A stretch of DNA of 64,000 nt from Pseudogracilibacillus sp037071985. GTDB lineage: Bacteria > Bacillota > Bacilli > Bacillales > Amphibacillaceae. The notes below the pieces were generated by a model. It was not told the DNA's origin, searched no databases, and worked only from the letters and a program-made list of their open reading frames with translations. Shown piece by piece: positions 1-8,449 of this stretch (its first letter is position 1; every line of letters starts with the position of its first letter). Both the position numbers and the translations under genes were made by a program. The DNA is taken from NCBI RefSeq assembly GCF_037071985.1, contig NZ_JAXHDF010000016.1, forward strand, positions 1 to 64,000. The letters run 5' to 3'.

Positions 1-110
1 TTGAATAAATTTAACCATTCTTTGTTTTCACCGAAGACGGGTTTATTTGCCGACGGCTTCTAACAGCCCCTAATTGAATAAGGATTGGTCTTTTTCCTTT
101 TACTCTCCAG

Positions 111-137
111 TCACAAGCAGATGCTTGTGATTTTTTT
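111..137 (+). terminator. Hairpin plus T-tract just before erm: attenuator or upstream terminator
   Basis: A perfect 8-bp stem (TCACAAGC at 111-118 and GCTTGTGA at 123-130, loop AGAT) is followed at once by seven T residues, and the erm ribosome site starts only a few bases later. Inducible erm genes of the Erm(D)/Erm(K) type are known to be controlled by transcriptional attenuation, so this may be an attenuator. It could also simply end an upstream gene: an open frame runs from the window edge to a stop at 61-63. The upstream sequence is too short to settle this. Confidence 0.7.
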
Positions 138-156
138 ATGGAAAGGAAGAGACAAT

Positions 157-1017
157 ATGAATCAAAAGAAAAGTAAAAGAATGAAAAAAATAAATCGTGG
201 GAGGCCACCGAATTTTTCCGGGCAACATTTGATGCATAATAAGAGGCTGATTCATGAGATTGTAGATCAAGCAAAAATCAGCACACATGATTTAGTTTTA
301 GACTTAGGTGCCGGGAGGGGGGCTTTAACATTGGTTTTGAGTAAAAAAGCAAAAAATGTACTTGCTGTGGAATACGATAGTAAGTTTGTTGAAATTTTAA
401 AACAAAAATCATGCCATGACCCAAATACTAAAATTATTCATCAAGATATTTTGAAAATTCATCTACCTAAAAAGCCATTTGTTGTAGTTTCTAATATTCC
501 ATATTCCATTACAACGCCAATTATGAAAATGCTTCTAAATAAACCTTCAAGCGGTTTTCAAAGAGGAGTTATTGTAATGGAAAAAGGTGCAGCTAAAAGA
601 TTCACATCAAGTTTTGTGAAAGATTCATATGTGCTTGCTTGGAGAATGTGGTTTGATATTAGGTATGTTAAAGGAATTTCAAGAATTAATTTCTTTCCAT
701 CTCCAAAAGTAGATTCAGCTATGATTACAATAAATAGAAAGGCTAAACCGATTGTACCTGTTACCGATTATTTAATCTTTTGGGGATTGGCCAATTATGT
801 TCTTAAAAATCCCCAATTATCTATTGATTTCGCATTAAGAGGTGTATTTACCCCACCCCAAATTAAGCATTTAAAAAGAAATCTTCGAATAAAGAATGAG
901 GTTCCAGTTGCAACTTTATCGGAACAGCAATGGGGATTTATATTTGAAACAATGGTGAAGCATGTTCCAAGGTTCAGGTGGCCGAAGATAAATAAAGCTA
1001 AAATAAACCATTTTTGA
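157..1017 (+). CDS. erm: 23S rRNA adenine N-6-methyltransferase, Erm(D)/Erm(34)-like
   Basis: The enzyme methylates a single adenine (A2058, E. coli numbering) of 23S rRNA using S-adenosylmethionine and gives macrolide-lincosamide-streptogramin B resistance. The start is the ATG at 157 after GGAAGGAAGAG; the longer open frame to 85 reads back through the hairpin and has no ribosome site. The 286-residue length fits the family. The N-terminus is basic, followed by PNFSGQH, the SAM-binding loop LDLGAGRGALT, the acidic LAVEYD strand and the catalytic SNIPYSIT motif. GFQRGVIVMEKGAAKRFTS is typical of the Bacillus Erm group. It stands alone, with no mobile element visible beside it, so it is probably an intrinsic chromosomal gene. 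Regulation through the upstream hairpin is an inference. Confidence 0.93.
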   Translation: MNQKKSKRMKKINRGRPPNFSGQHLMHNKRLIHEIVDQAKISTHDLVLDLGAGRGALTLVLSKKAKNVLAVEYDSKFVEILKQKSCHDPNTKIIHQDILKIHLPKKPFVVVSNIPYSITTPIMKMLLNKPSSGFQRGVIVMEKGAAKRFTSSFVKDSYVLAWRMWFDIRYVKGISRINFFPSPKVDSAMITINRKAKPIVPVTDYLIFWGLANYVLKNPQLSIDFALRGVFTPPQIKHLKRNLRIKNEVPVATLSEQQWGFIFETMVKHVPRFRWPKINKAKINHF

Positions 1018-1182
1018 ATCCTTAAACAATATAAATATCAAATTGGGCTACTTATTTGCTTTTGGGATATAAATATCTTTCTGCTCTTAAAATAACAGAA
1101 ATAGAGAGTGTGTTTTCCAATTACCCTTTTACTAAAAGTCTTACCTCTAATATTCCATAATGCATAATCTTATGTAAATTAA

Positions 1183-1209
1183 TAAAACCGCAGCAATAAT
1201 GCCACGGCT
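1183..1209 (-). terminator. Rho-independent terminator after the sspP-like gene
   Basis: Read on the minus strand, CCGTGGCA and TGCTGCGG form an 8-bp stem that includes two G.U pairs, with loop TTAT. TTTTATT follows. It ends the minus-strand pair that starts at 1630. Confidence 0.7.
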
Positions 1210-1217
1210 TACATGTA

Positions 1218-1370
1218 CTACATTCCATTTCCTGCATCATTACGCTCGCGATTTTGTTTGCTCATTTTATCCTGATGGGAGCCGCTTAACGGTTCTCCAT
1301 ATGGTTGTTTCGGACTTTTTGGCAAATTCGGTTTTTCTTGTTGCTTTGGTCCTTTAGGTTTTCCGCCCAC
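1218..1370 (-). CDS. sspP: Small acid-soluble spore protein, SspP-like
   Basis: This 50-residue, very hydrophilic protein ends in EPLSGSHQDKMSKQNRERND followed by a short Gly/Met tail. The pattern (a central PLSGS, then lysine/arginine/asparagine residues and a terminal methionine) resembles the minor spore protein SspP of Bacillus. The start is a GTG at 1370 preceded by AAGGAGA; a longer reading frame to 1448 runs back into the upstream gene and has no ribosome site. The GTG overlaps the last base of the upstream stop codon, so the two genes are probably translationally coupled. The identification rests on the C-terminal pattern only. The likely role is a minor forespore-expressed protein of the spore core, but no clear sigma-G promoter was found. 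Confidence 0.6.
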   Translation of the reverse strand: MGGKPKGPKQQEKPNLPKSPKQPYGEPLSGSHQDKMSKQNRERNDAGNGM

Positions 1371-1630
1371 TATGGATTCTCCTTTCGTTGATAGGTTGCA
1401 TATTTGGAAAATATTTCTTCGTCCTCTAATAATCCACATACACCACATTGAATCCTTACATTTGGACCTCGATAGGAAAGATGAAAAGGTTCCTTATTTT
1501 CAAGATTATATTCCTGGATAATTTCTCCGGTCCCAGCGTCTAATTTTACAATTCTAGGGTGTTGTTCCACGATATTAAATCGACTTCGGTTCGTTTTACA
1601 ATTTGGGCAGCAATAGGCACTACTCATCAT
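1370..1630 (-). CDS. Small zinc-ribbon protein of unknown function
   Basis: The protein has 86 residues with two CxxC knuckles: CPNC near the N-terminus and CGVC near residue 63. They are separated by a beta-rich stretch with HPRIVKLDAGTGEI and FHLSYRGPNVRIQC. The paired knuckles suggest one zinc site. AAGGAGGGG lies 3 bases before the tandem ATGATG start. The stop codon overlaps the GTG of the sspP-like gene, so the two form a two-gene operon and a sporulation role is possible by association. I do not recognise the family with certainty and propose no function. Confidence 0.7.
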   Translation of the reverse strand: MMSSAYCCPNCKTNRSRFNIVEQHPRIVKLDAGTGEIIQEYNLENKEPFHLSYRGPNVRIQCGVCGLLEDEEIFSKYATYQRKENP

Positions 1631-1771
1631 AAACCCCTCCTTGCTAGTAAAGTTCCCAAAAAGTTTATTCTTTATGAATAGGAATGGAAAAATCTATAGA
1701 TTGCACTTTGAATATAAAAACGATAGTATATAAACTAAATTACATATTGAATATTCTAGGTGGGATAATAG

Positions 1772-2752
1772 ATGGCAGAAAAAATTAAAGTAGGAATTAT
1801 CGGTTATGGAAATTTAGGTCGAGGCGCGGAACTGGCAATTCAACAACAGCCAGATATGGAACTGGTGGCGGTGTTCTCTAGAAGAGGTGTTGTTCAAACG
1901 TTTGATCAAAATGTACCTTCTCTTCATATTGATGAGGCGAAAAATTATCAAGATAAAATTGATGTAATGATTTTATGCGGTGGATCGGCTACAGATCTTC
2001 CCGAACAAACACCGCATTTTGCTTCCATGTTTAATACGGTAGACAGTTTTGATACACATGCTAAGATCCCTGAACACTTCGAATCAGTTAATGAAGTCGC
2101 TCAAAAAAGTGGTAAAACAAGTATTATTTCGGTTGGTTGGGATCCAGGTTTATTCTCGATTAATCGGGTTATGTCGGAAGCTGTTTTAGCAGAAGGAAAT
2201 ACGTACACTTTCTGGGGGAAAGGTCTCAGTCAAGGACACTCTGATGCAGTTCGTCGGGTGGATGGAGTTAAAGCAGGCGTACAATATACCATTCCTTCTG
2301 AAGAGGCAATGAACCGAGTTCGTCAAGGAGAGAATCCAGATCTTTCGACAAGTGAAAAACATAAACGTGAATGCTATGTCGTACTAGAAGATGGGGCGGA
2401 TGCTGATGAGGTCGCAAACACGATCAAAACAATGCCGAACTATTTTGATGAATATGATACGACGGTTCATTTTATTTCTGAAGCGGAGTTGCAAGAAAAC
2501 CATTCCCAAATGCCACATGGTGGGTTTGTCATTCATAGTGGTAAAACAGGAGAAGATACGAACCAAATTATTGAGTTCAGTTTAAAGTTAGATAGCAATC
2601 CAGAATTTACTGCAAGTGTTCTAGTTGCATATGCACGAGCAGCATGCCGTCTTCATAAGGAAGGCCAAACTGGCGTAAAAACGGTATATGATATTGGACC
2701 AGGTTATATTCATCCTTCATCACCAGCTGATTTAAGAAAAAAGTATTTATAA
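1772..2752 (+). CDS. ddh: meso-diaminopimelate dehydrogenase
   Basis: NADP-dependent meso-2,6-diaminopimelate D-dehydrogenase makes meso-DAP in one step by reductive amination of tetrahydrodipicolinate, bypassing the acylated DapD-DapF intermediates of lysine and peptidoglycan precursor synthesis. The 326 residues match the family length. The N-terminal Rossmann motif is GIIGYGNLGRG. VDSFDTHAKIPEH, SVGWDPGLFS and GLSQGHSDAVRRVDGVKAG are family signatures around the substrate pocket. The ATG follows AGGTGGGATAATAG. It is monocistronic here. Ddh is patchily distributed among Bacillaceae (it is known from Lysinibacillus sphaericus), so it may act beside, or instead of, an acetylase route elsewhere in the genome. 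Confidence 0.93.
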   Translation: MAEKIKVGIIGYGNLGRGAELAIQQQPDMELVAVFSRRGVVQTFDQNVPSLHIDEAKNYQDKIDVMILCGGSATDLPEQTPHFASMFNTVDSFDTHAKIPEHFESVNEVAQKSGKTSIISVGWDPGLFSINRVMSEAVLAEGNTYTFWGKGLSQGHSDAVRRVDGVKAGVQYTIPSEEAMNRVRQGENPDLSTSEKHKRECYVVLEDGADADEVANTIKTMPNYFDEYDTTVHFISEAELQENHSQMPHGGFVIHSGKTGEDTNQIIEFSLKLDSNPEFTASVLVAYARAACRLHKEGQTGVKTVYDIGPGYIHPSSPADLRKKYL

Positions 2753-3334
2753 GTTCATTTTTTATCCAACGTAAGGAATATGCCGCGGTATCTTCTGCAT
2801 ACTAGAGGGATTCTGGTTAGACGGGCTAAGGAACCGCGGCGTTTGCCCTTGGGTAGGGTGATTTTTATTTTTCTACTTGGATTTTTTATTAATGGATCAA
2901 TGTTTATTTCTTACCAAAGTTAGGTGGAATAGCGGTTTATTATCAAGCTGTTCCTTCTCCTTTCATAAAAAAGTCGGTACATTCTAGTCTTATCTGATTT
3001 ATACCGGCCTCATTTTACTACCTCAATTTTTATTTTCTTCAATTTTTAAATCAACTTTGTAACAATTTTTTTACTATGCCCAGTTTTCAATCTTAATTTG
3101 ATTTTTAGCAACTGGTGTAGTTTATTTCTTTCCGTGCATAATAATAGCGTTTACTTATACGGGAAATATAGAAAGATTCTTTCAAAAAAATAGTGTAAAC
3201 ATAATGATTTAAGTTTGAAATATTGATTCGGTTCGATTATGATATTTTTTGGAGTTCAACAATGTTGGACTTACTCGGAAATTCTCATAAACAAATAGGA
3301 CTAGTTTGAGAATTAACATTATAAGGGGTATAAC
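2753..3334 (+). other. 582-bp gap before the purine permease with several inverted repeats
   Basis: No gene is visible. An 8-bp perfect inverted repeat (GCCGCGGT at 2782-2789, ACCGCGGC at 2833-2840) encloses 43 bases just after ddh. A 7-bp pair with one G.U lies at 2973-2979 and 3002-3008. Close to the permease start are AGTTCAA/TTGGACT (3253-3259 and 3265-3271) and AATTCTC/GAGAATT (3280-3286 and 3308-3314). No T-tract makes any of them a clear terminator, and the conserved core of the purine riboswitch is absent. Confidence 0.5.
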
Positions 3335-4624
3335 ATGGAACGCTTATTTAAATTAAGACAGTCAGGAACGAATGTAAAAACGGAAATTTTAGCAGGTTTT
3401 ACGACCTTTTTAACAATGGCATATATTGTTGTTGTAAATCCGGCTATTTTATCGGCAGCAGGGGTGCCATTTGATCAAGTGTTTTTAGCGACAATCATTT
3501 CAGCAGTAGTTGGTACACTAATTATGGCCTTATGGGCAAATTATCCGATTGCTATTGCTCCTGGAATGGGAATGAATGCATATTTTGTAAGTATTGTGGC
3601 AACACAAGGGGTTTCTTATCAAGTTGTCTTCGGGGCTGTGTTATTGGCAGGGCTCATTTTTCTGTTATTGACATTTACAAAGTTTCGAGAGTTACTACTT
3701 GAATCCATACCAGACTCTTTAAAGTATGGAATTACAGCGGGTATCGGACTTTTTATTGCTTTTTTAGGATTAAAAATGTCAGGTCTTGTCGTACCGAATG
3801 AAGACACATTAGTTTCATTTGGTGAACCTTCTGATCCTCAGACATTACTTGCGATTGTCGGTTTATTAGTTACCTTAATCTTAGTAGCTCGTAATGTGCA
3901 AGGTGCACTATTTATCGGGATGTTTGTAACGGCGATCATTGGATATTTTACCGGGATGCTACATATAGATAAAATTGCCTCGGCACCTCCGCCGGTTGTA
4001 TTTTTTGATTTAGATATTGCGGGAGTATTTTCTCATTCACTTTATACGGTTGTGTTAGCTTATTTGCTTGTGACCATTTTTGATACGACGGGGACAATGA
4101 TTGGGGTTGCCGAACAAGCAAATTTAATGAAAGATGGAAAACTGCCAAAGGCAAAAGCCGCATTAACTGCTGATGCAGTTGCGACAACGGTAGGGGCGAC
4201 GCTTGGGTCAACGCCGTCCAGTGCGTATGTTGAATCATCTTCTGGGGTAGCAGTTGGAGGAAGAACAGGGCTAACCACACTAGTTGTTGCGATCTTATTT
4301 TTAATTTCATTATTTTTCTCACCAATTGTAGCGGCGATATCTTCTTTATCAGCGATTACAGCTCCGGCTTTAATTATTGTTGGTAGTTTTATGTTGGCAG
4401 GTCTGGCAAATATCAAATGGAAAGAATTTGATGAAGCTTTTCCAACTTTTGCTGTTGTTATAATGATGCCATTAACTTCTAGTATCGCAACAGGGATTGC
4501 CGTAGGATTTATTACGTATCCGCTTCTAAAAGTGATGCGAGGGAAGTGGCGGGAAGTCCATCCAATTCTATATCTATTTGGAGTAATTTTTGTCTTGCAG
4601 ATGATTTATTTTCCGGGTCATTAA
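3335..4624 (+). CDS. Guanine/hypoxanthine permease, AzgA (NCS2) family
   Basis: This 429-residue polytopic membrane protein is predicted to import purine bases with protons. The N-terminus (FTTFLTMAYIVVVNPAIL) and the APGMGMNAYF motif near residue 75 are characteristic of the AzgA branch that includes Bacillus PbuG and PbuO; about 12-14 membrane segments can be picked out. TPSSAYVESSSGVAVGGRTG near residue 295 belongs to the second conserved half. The ATG follows AAGGGG. It is preceded by a structured leader without a recognisable guanine riboswitch, unlike B. subtilis pbuG. PbuG and PbuO cannot be told apart by eye, so no symbol is given. Confidence 0.88.
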   Translation: MERLFKLRQSGTNVKTEILAGFTTFLTMAYIVVVNPAILSAAGVPFDQVFLATIISAVVGTLIMALWANYPIAIAPGMGMNAYFVSIVATQGVSYQVVFGAVLLAGLIFLLLTFTKFRELLLESIPDSLKYGITAGIGLFIAFLGLKMSGLVVPNEDTLVSFGEPSDPQTLLAIVGLLVTLILVARNVQGALFIGMFVTAIIGYFTGMLHIDKIASAPPPVVFFDLDIAGVFSHSLYTVVLAYLLVTIFDTTGTMIGVAEQANLMKDGKLPKAKAALTADAVATTVGATLGSTPSSAYVESSSGVAVGGRTGLTTLVVAILFLISLFFSPIVAAISSLSAITAPALIIVGSFMLAGLANIKWKEFDEAFPTFAVVIMMPLTSSIATGIAVGFITYPLLKVMRGKWREVHPILYLFGVIFVLQMIYFPGH

Positions 4625-4670
4625 GTTTTCAGTAGGATAGATGAGGGTAAAAATTAATTAGCAGAAAAGG

Positions 4671-4698
4671 TTGACAACTTAAGAAAACAGTGTATAGT
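4671..4698 (+). promoter_or_regulatory. Sigma-A promoter of the S-box transcript
   Basis: TTGACA (4671-4676) and TATAGT (4693-4698) are separated by 16 bases, with TG just before the -10 box. Transcription would start about 25 bases before the riboswitch. Confidence 0.8.
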
Positions 4699-4729
4699 TA
4701 TATTTACAATTTAATTTAAAAGTAATTTT

Positions 4730-4834
4730 TTCTTATCCAGAGAGGTGGAGGGACTGGCCCTTTGAAGCCTCGGCAACAGACTTTTTAAGTACTGTGCCAA
4801 TTCCAGCAAGCTAAGTGCCTGAAAGATAAGAAGA
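4730..4834 (+). ncRNA. SAM-I (S-box) riboswitch
   Basis: The aptamer shows the expected conserved blocks in order: P1 strand TTCTTATC, the AGAGaGGTGGAGGGACTGGCCC block, GAAGCCTCGGCAAC, GTGCCAATTCCAGCAA, then GTGCCTGAAAGATAAGAA closing P1. Binding of S-adenosylmethionine should stabilise the aptamer and allow the terminator at 4856-4886 to form, switching off downstream sulfur and methionine genes when SAM is plentiful. Confidence 0.96.
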
Positions 4835-4855
4835 GAAATGAATGAATAAATTCGA

Positions 4856-4886
4856 CCTCTTCTTATCATGTAAGAAGAGGTTTTTT
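4856..4886 (+). terminator. Expression-platform terminator of the S-box
   Basis: CCTCTTCTTA (4856-4865) pairs perfectly with TAAGAAGAGG (4871-4880) and is followed by six T residues. The left arm can instead pair with the 3' strand of P1 (GATAAGAAGAG, 4824-4834), the usual anti-terminator arrangement. Confidence 0.93.
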
Positions 4887-4996
4887 AATGGTTATTGGTC
4901 TACCAAAATCGTTTCTTTTCTTATTAGGCGCGACAGCTTTACGAGTTAGATTTTTGAACTTGTACTTTAATATTAAGCTGAAGGGGAGATGAGAAT

Positions 4997-5197
4997 TTGA
5001 GTAAACTTGATGATGCACAAAAGGATTTTTTAACTGCTAGTTTACGAGAAATCGATTATGGTTCAGTAGTCATTACAGTCCATGATGGGCAAGTGACACA
5101 GATTGATACGACGGTGAAAAAAAGATTTCAAAAAAAAGCAAGCCGATTAACAAATCGTAATGTAGAAAGTAATTTAAAAACAACTAAACAATTTTGA
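4997..5197 (+). CDS. yezD: YezD-family small protein (DUF2292)
   Basis: This 66-residue cytoplasmic protein has the family core SLREIDYGSVVITVHDGQVTQ followed by a lysine/arginine-rich tail. It starts with TTG at 4997 after AAGGGGAGATGAG. The family is linked to sulfur assimilation and methionine genes in Bacilli, and here it is the first gene after the S-box, which supports that link. Its molecular role is not established. A terminator-like hairpin follows at 5243-5303, so it may be transcribed alone or with partial read-through into metI. Confidence 0.85.
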   Translation: MSKLDDAQKDFLTASLREIDYGSVVITVHDGQVTQIDTTVKKRFQKKASRLTNRNVESNLKTTKQF

Positions 5198-5242
5198 GAA
5201 CATAGGAATGAAAATTTAATATTATGCCGATTAGACAACTAA

Positions 5243-5303
5243 AGGCATCTTTCACTTTTTATCCAGAAATTCAGGCTGGTAAGGTGATAGATGCCTTTTT
5301 TTC
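5243..5303 (+). terminator. Terminator-like hairpin between yezD and metI
   Basis: AGGCATCT (5243-5250) pairs with AGATGCCT (5289-5296), enclosing a 38-base loop that contains a weak second pairing (TTCAC with GTGA); seven T residues follow. It would end the yezD transcript or attenuate read-through into metI. Confidence 0.7.
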
Positions 5304-5406
5304 TGTTAAGAAAATCTAAAACTTTCTTACTGCTCACTGGCTAAAACCGCGATGTCCTGGGACTGTGCTTACTCGTCCCAATTACTATTTGAAAGGGGTT
5401 TGGAGG

Positions 5407-6534
5407 ATGACAGAACGATGTCGAAAAGAAACATTTCTTGTGCAAATTGGAAATCGGAGAGAGGAACATTTTCGGGCGGTAAGTACTCCACTATACTTTT
5501 CTACTGCATATCGTCATGAAGAAATAGGATTGGAAAATGGGTACGATTATATCCGCACTGGAAATCCGACTCGTAATGTATTGGAAGAAGCAGTTGCAGA
5601 ATTAGAAGGTGGTGAAGAGGCCTTTGCAACATCCTCTGGTATGGCGGCTGTTCAGTTAGTATTTTCTCTATTTGATAAAGGATCACATTTTATTTCATCG
5701 CGTGATATATATGGTGGGAATTACAGATTGTTTGATTTATATGAGAAAAAATATGGATTTGAATTTTCTTATTGGAACGGAACGAATTACGAAGAGCTTG
5801 AAAAACTTATTCAAGATCATACGAAAGCAATTTTTATAGAAACACCGACAAATCCATTAATGCAAACGGTAGAGTTAAAGAAAATTTCGGAGATAACGAA
5901 ACAATATGGAATTTTGCATATTGTGGATAATACGCTCTACACTCCTTATATCCAGCGGCCGTTAGAAGAAGGAGCTGATATTGTGCTCCATAGTGCGACA
6001 AAGTATTTGGCTGGACATAATGATGTGTTAGCAGGACTTGTCATTTCAAAAGGTGAGAAGCTTAATGAGGAGTTACGCATCTTACATAACTCAACCGGAG
6101 CAGTTCTCTCACCATATGATTGTTGGAGCCTCATTCGAGGGATGAAAACATTGGCACTTCGGATGAGGCAGCACGAATCAAACGCCAAGCATGTTTTAGA
6201 ATATTTAAAGAATCATCCACTTGTAACAGAAGTATATTATCCGGGACGAGGCGGGATGCTTAGTTTTGAAATTATTGATTCATCCCTCGTCTCTCCATTC
6301 TTGCAATCATTAAAGTTATTTACATTTGCAGAAAGTTTAGGTGGGGTAGAAAGTTTCTTAACGTATCCTATTACGCAAACTCATATGGATATTCCAGAAG
6401 AAGTACGTGAATCATACGGTCTATCCAATCGACTGCTTCGTGTCTCGGTTGGAGTAGAACACGAGGAAGATATTATTGCCGATCTTGAACAGGCATTTGA
6501 AGCAGTCTCGAAATTGGAGGTGACCTATCGTTGA
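5407..6534 (+). CDS. metI: Cystathionine gamma-synthase / O-acetylhomoserine thiolyase MetI
   Basis: A PLP enzyme of the Cys/Met metabolism family that joins an O-acylhomoserine with cysteine (or sulfide) on the way to homocysteine. The start is ATG 5407 directly after GGTTTGGAGG; an upstream GTG at 5365 has no ribosome site. The 375 residues match Bacillus MetI. RTGNPTRNVLEEAVAELEGG and SSGMAAVQLV contact the cofactor phosphate, and Lys199 in HSATKYLAGHND is the Schiff-base lysine. The short YYPGRGGMLSFE linker and ESLGGVESFLTYP are as in MetI. Its stop overlaps the start of yitJ (TTGA), so metI-yitJ-metE is an operon. An S-box is not directly upstream. Confidence 0.93.
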   Translation: MTERCRKETFLVQIGNRREEHFRAVSTPLYFSTAYRHEEIGLENGYDYIRTGNPTRNVLEEAVAELEGGEEAFATSSGMAAVQLVFSLFDKGSHFISSRDIYGGNYRLFDLYEKKYGFEFSYWNGTNYEELEKLIQDHTKAIFIETPTNPLMQTVELKKISEITKQYGILHIVDNTLYTPYIQRPLEEGADIVLHSATKYLAGHNDVLAGLVISKGEKLNEELRILHNSTGAVLSPYDCWSLIRGMKTLALRMRQHESNAKHVLEYLKNHPLVTEVYYPGRGGMLSFEIIDSSLVSPFLQSLKLFTFAESLGGVESFLTYPITQTHMDIPEEVRESYGLSNRLLRVSVGVEHEEDIIADLEQAFEAVSKLEVTYR

Positions 6535-8384
6535 CATTACGGGCCGAATTACAAGAGCGCATATTAATTGCAGACGGTGCAATGGGAACCATTCTCTATT
6601 CACATGGAGTAGATCGTAGCTTTGAAGAATTGAACCTCACTCACCCGGAACAAATCCAAAATGTGCATGAAGCATACATCAATGCTGGAGCTAACGTGAT
6701 ACAGACGAATACTTATGGAGCAAATTATATTAAACTTGCACGCTATGGATTAGAAGAACAAGTGAAGAAAATTAACCAAAAAGCAGTTCAAATCGCGAAA
6801 AAAGCGAGCGATCAGCGAGTTCATGTTTTAGGAAATATCGGTGGCATTCATGGGGCGCAAACAATTCTTGAATCAGATGAAGAAATAAAGCGAAGTTTTC
6901 GAGAACAGTTATATTGCTTGCTGTTAGAAGGTGTCGATGGACTTATATTAGAAACGTATTACAACATGGATGAATTAAAAACGGTCTTGCAAATTGCTCG
7001 AGAAGAAACGGATTTACCAATCATCACCAATGTCTCAATGCATGAGCCAGGGGTTCTTGAAAATGGAACGCCACTTGCAGAAGCATTAAAACAGTTAGAG
7101 GATCTCGGTGCTGATGTCGTTGGGGTGAATTGTCGATTAGGACCATCCCAAATGGTTACATCACTTGAATCAGTGCCTTTATTAGATAAAGCCTATTTAG
7201 CTGCTTATCCAAATGCAAGTATTCCAGCTTATCGAGATGGTGTGTTGTTTTATGAAAATGAACCAAATTATTTTACAGCTTGTGCTCGTGATTTAAGGGA
7301 ACAAGGTGTTCGTCTGATTGGTGGCTGCTGCGGAACTACGCCAGAACATATTCAGGCACTTGCTGTAGGGGTTGAAGGACTCTCACCGGTTATTGAAAAA
7401 ACAGTGATTAAGGAAGAACGAATTGAACTAATAAGTTCGAAGGGACATACAGAAGAAACATTAACTGAAAAAGCAAAAAAACGACATACGATCATTGTAG
7501 AGCTTGATGCACCAAAGCATTTAGATATTACTGAATATATTAATGGGGCAAAAGCTTTAAAGGAAGCAGGAATTGATGCCATAACACTTGCTGATAATTC
7601 ACTAGCAACTCCTAGAATCAGTAATATAGCCATTGCAACTATCCTGCAGCAACATGGAATCAAACCGCTCGTCCATTTAACATGTCGAGACCGAAATTTA
7701 ATTGGTCTGCAATCGCATTTAATGGGTCTTCATACACTTGGAATAAATGAAATTCTTGCGATAACAGGTGACCCGACTAAAATAGGAGATTTTCCGGGAG
7801 CGACATCCGTATTTGATGTCAATTCATTCAAACTGATTGAACTTATTAAAAAAGGAAATAAAGGAATCTCTTTTTCAGGAAATTCGTTACGAGAAAAAAC
7901 AACATTTAATGTCGCGGCAGCATTTAATCCAAATGTCGCTAATGTGGAAAAGGCAGTTAACCGACTAGAGAAGAAAATTACAAGTGGTGCTGATTATATT
8001 TTAACTCAGCCAGTATATAGTAAAGAAAAAATAATTGAATTAAAGAGAGCTACCGCACATATAGAGACACCTATTTTCATAGGAATTATGCCGCTAACTT
8101 CAACGAAAAATGCTGAATTTCTTCATCATGAAGTTCCAGGCATTAAATTGACGGATGAAGTAAGAGTACGGATGAAAGCAGCAGAAGGAGATCGAGCTCA
8201 ATCAACCGCTGAGAGTATCGCTATTTCAAAAGAGTTAATCGAAACAGCATTAGAGAACTTTAACGGAATTTATTTAATTACTCCGTTTATGCGCTACGAC
8301 ATTTGTGTAGAACTTGTAAAATTTATTCATAGTAAGACAGGAGTAGGAGCCGTAGAACAAAAGGTAGCGGCATTGAAAACGTAA
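6531..8384 (+). CDS. yitJ: Bifunctional homocysteine S-methyltransferase / methylenetetrahydrofolate reductase
   Basis: A 617-residue two-domain enzyme of methionine synthesis. Residues about 1-285 form a homocysteine S-methyltransferase barrel with the zinc cysteines in GVNCRLGP and IGGCCGTTPEH. Residues about 320-610 form an FAD-dependent MetF-like reductase (VELDAPKHLDITEYINGA, LTCRDRNLIGLQSHLMG, ITGDPTKIGDFPG, LTQPVYS). The second half supplies 5-methyltetrahydrofolate for MetE, encoded next. It starts with TTG 6531, which overlaps the metI stop and follows GGAGGTGACC, so translation is coupled. The same fusion is found in B. subtilis YitJ. Confidence 0.93.
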   Translation: MTLRAELQERILIADGAMGTILYSHGVDRSFEELNLTHPEQIQNVHEAYINAGANVIQTNTYGANYIKLARYGLEEQVKKINQKAVQIAKKASDQRVHVLGNIGGIHGAQTILESDEEIKRSFREQLYCLLLEGVDGLILETYYNMDELKTVLQIAREETDLPIITNVSMHEPGVLENGTPLAEALKQLEDLGADVVGVNCRLGPSQMVTSLESVPLLDKAYLAAYPNASIPAYRDGVLFYENEPNYFTACARDLREQGVRLIGGCCGTTPEHIQALAVGVEGLSPVIEKTVIKEERIELISSKGHTEETLTEKAKKRHTIIVELDAPKHLDITEYINGAKALKEAGIDAITLADNSLATPRISNIAIATILQQHGIKPLVHLTCRDRNLIGLQSHLMGLHTLGINEILAITGDPTKIGDFPGATSVFDVNSFKLIELIKKGNKGISFSGNSLREKTTFNVAAAFNPNVANVEKAVNRLEKKITSGADYILTQPVYSKEKIIELKRATAHIETPIFIGIMPLTSTKNAEFLHHEVPGIKLTDEVRVRMKAAEGDRAQSTAESIAISKELIETALENFNGIYLITPFMRYDICVELVKFIHSKTGVGAVEQKVAALKT

Positions 8385-8449
8385 CATGTTAGTTGGAGTT
8401 TAATACATTTTAATAAAAAAATATTCATATAAAAATGGAGGAAAAAGAA

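Noticed and set aside
3226..3245. PurR box (CGGTTCG near 3229-3235)
   Set aside because: Only part of the PurBox pattern is matched and no second box in tandem is seen.
3180..3334. Guanine riboswitch before the purine permease
   Set aside because: The conserved loop and junction bases of the purine aptamer are missing; only generic hairpins are present.
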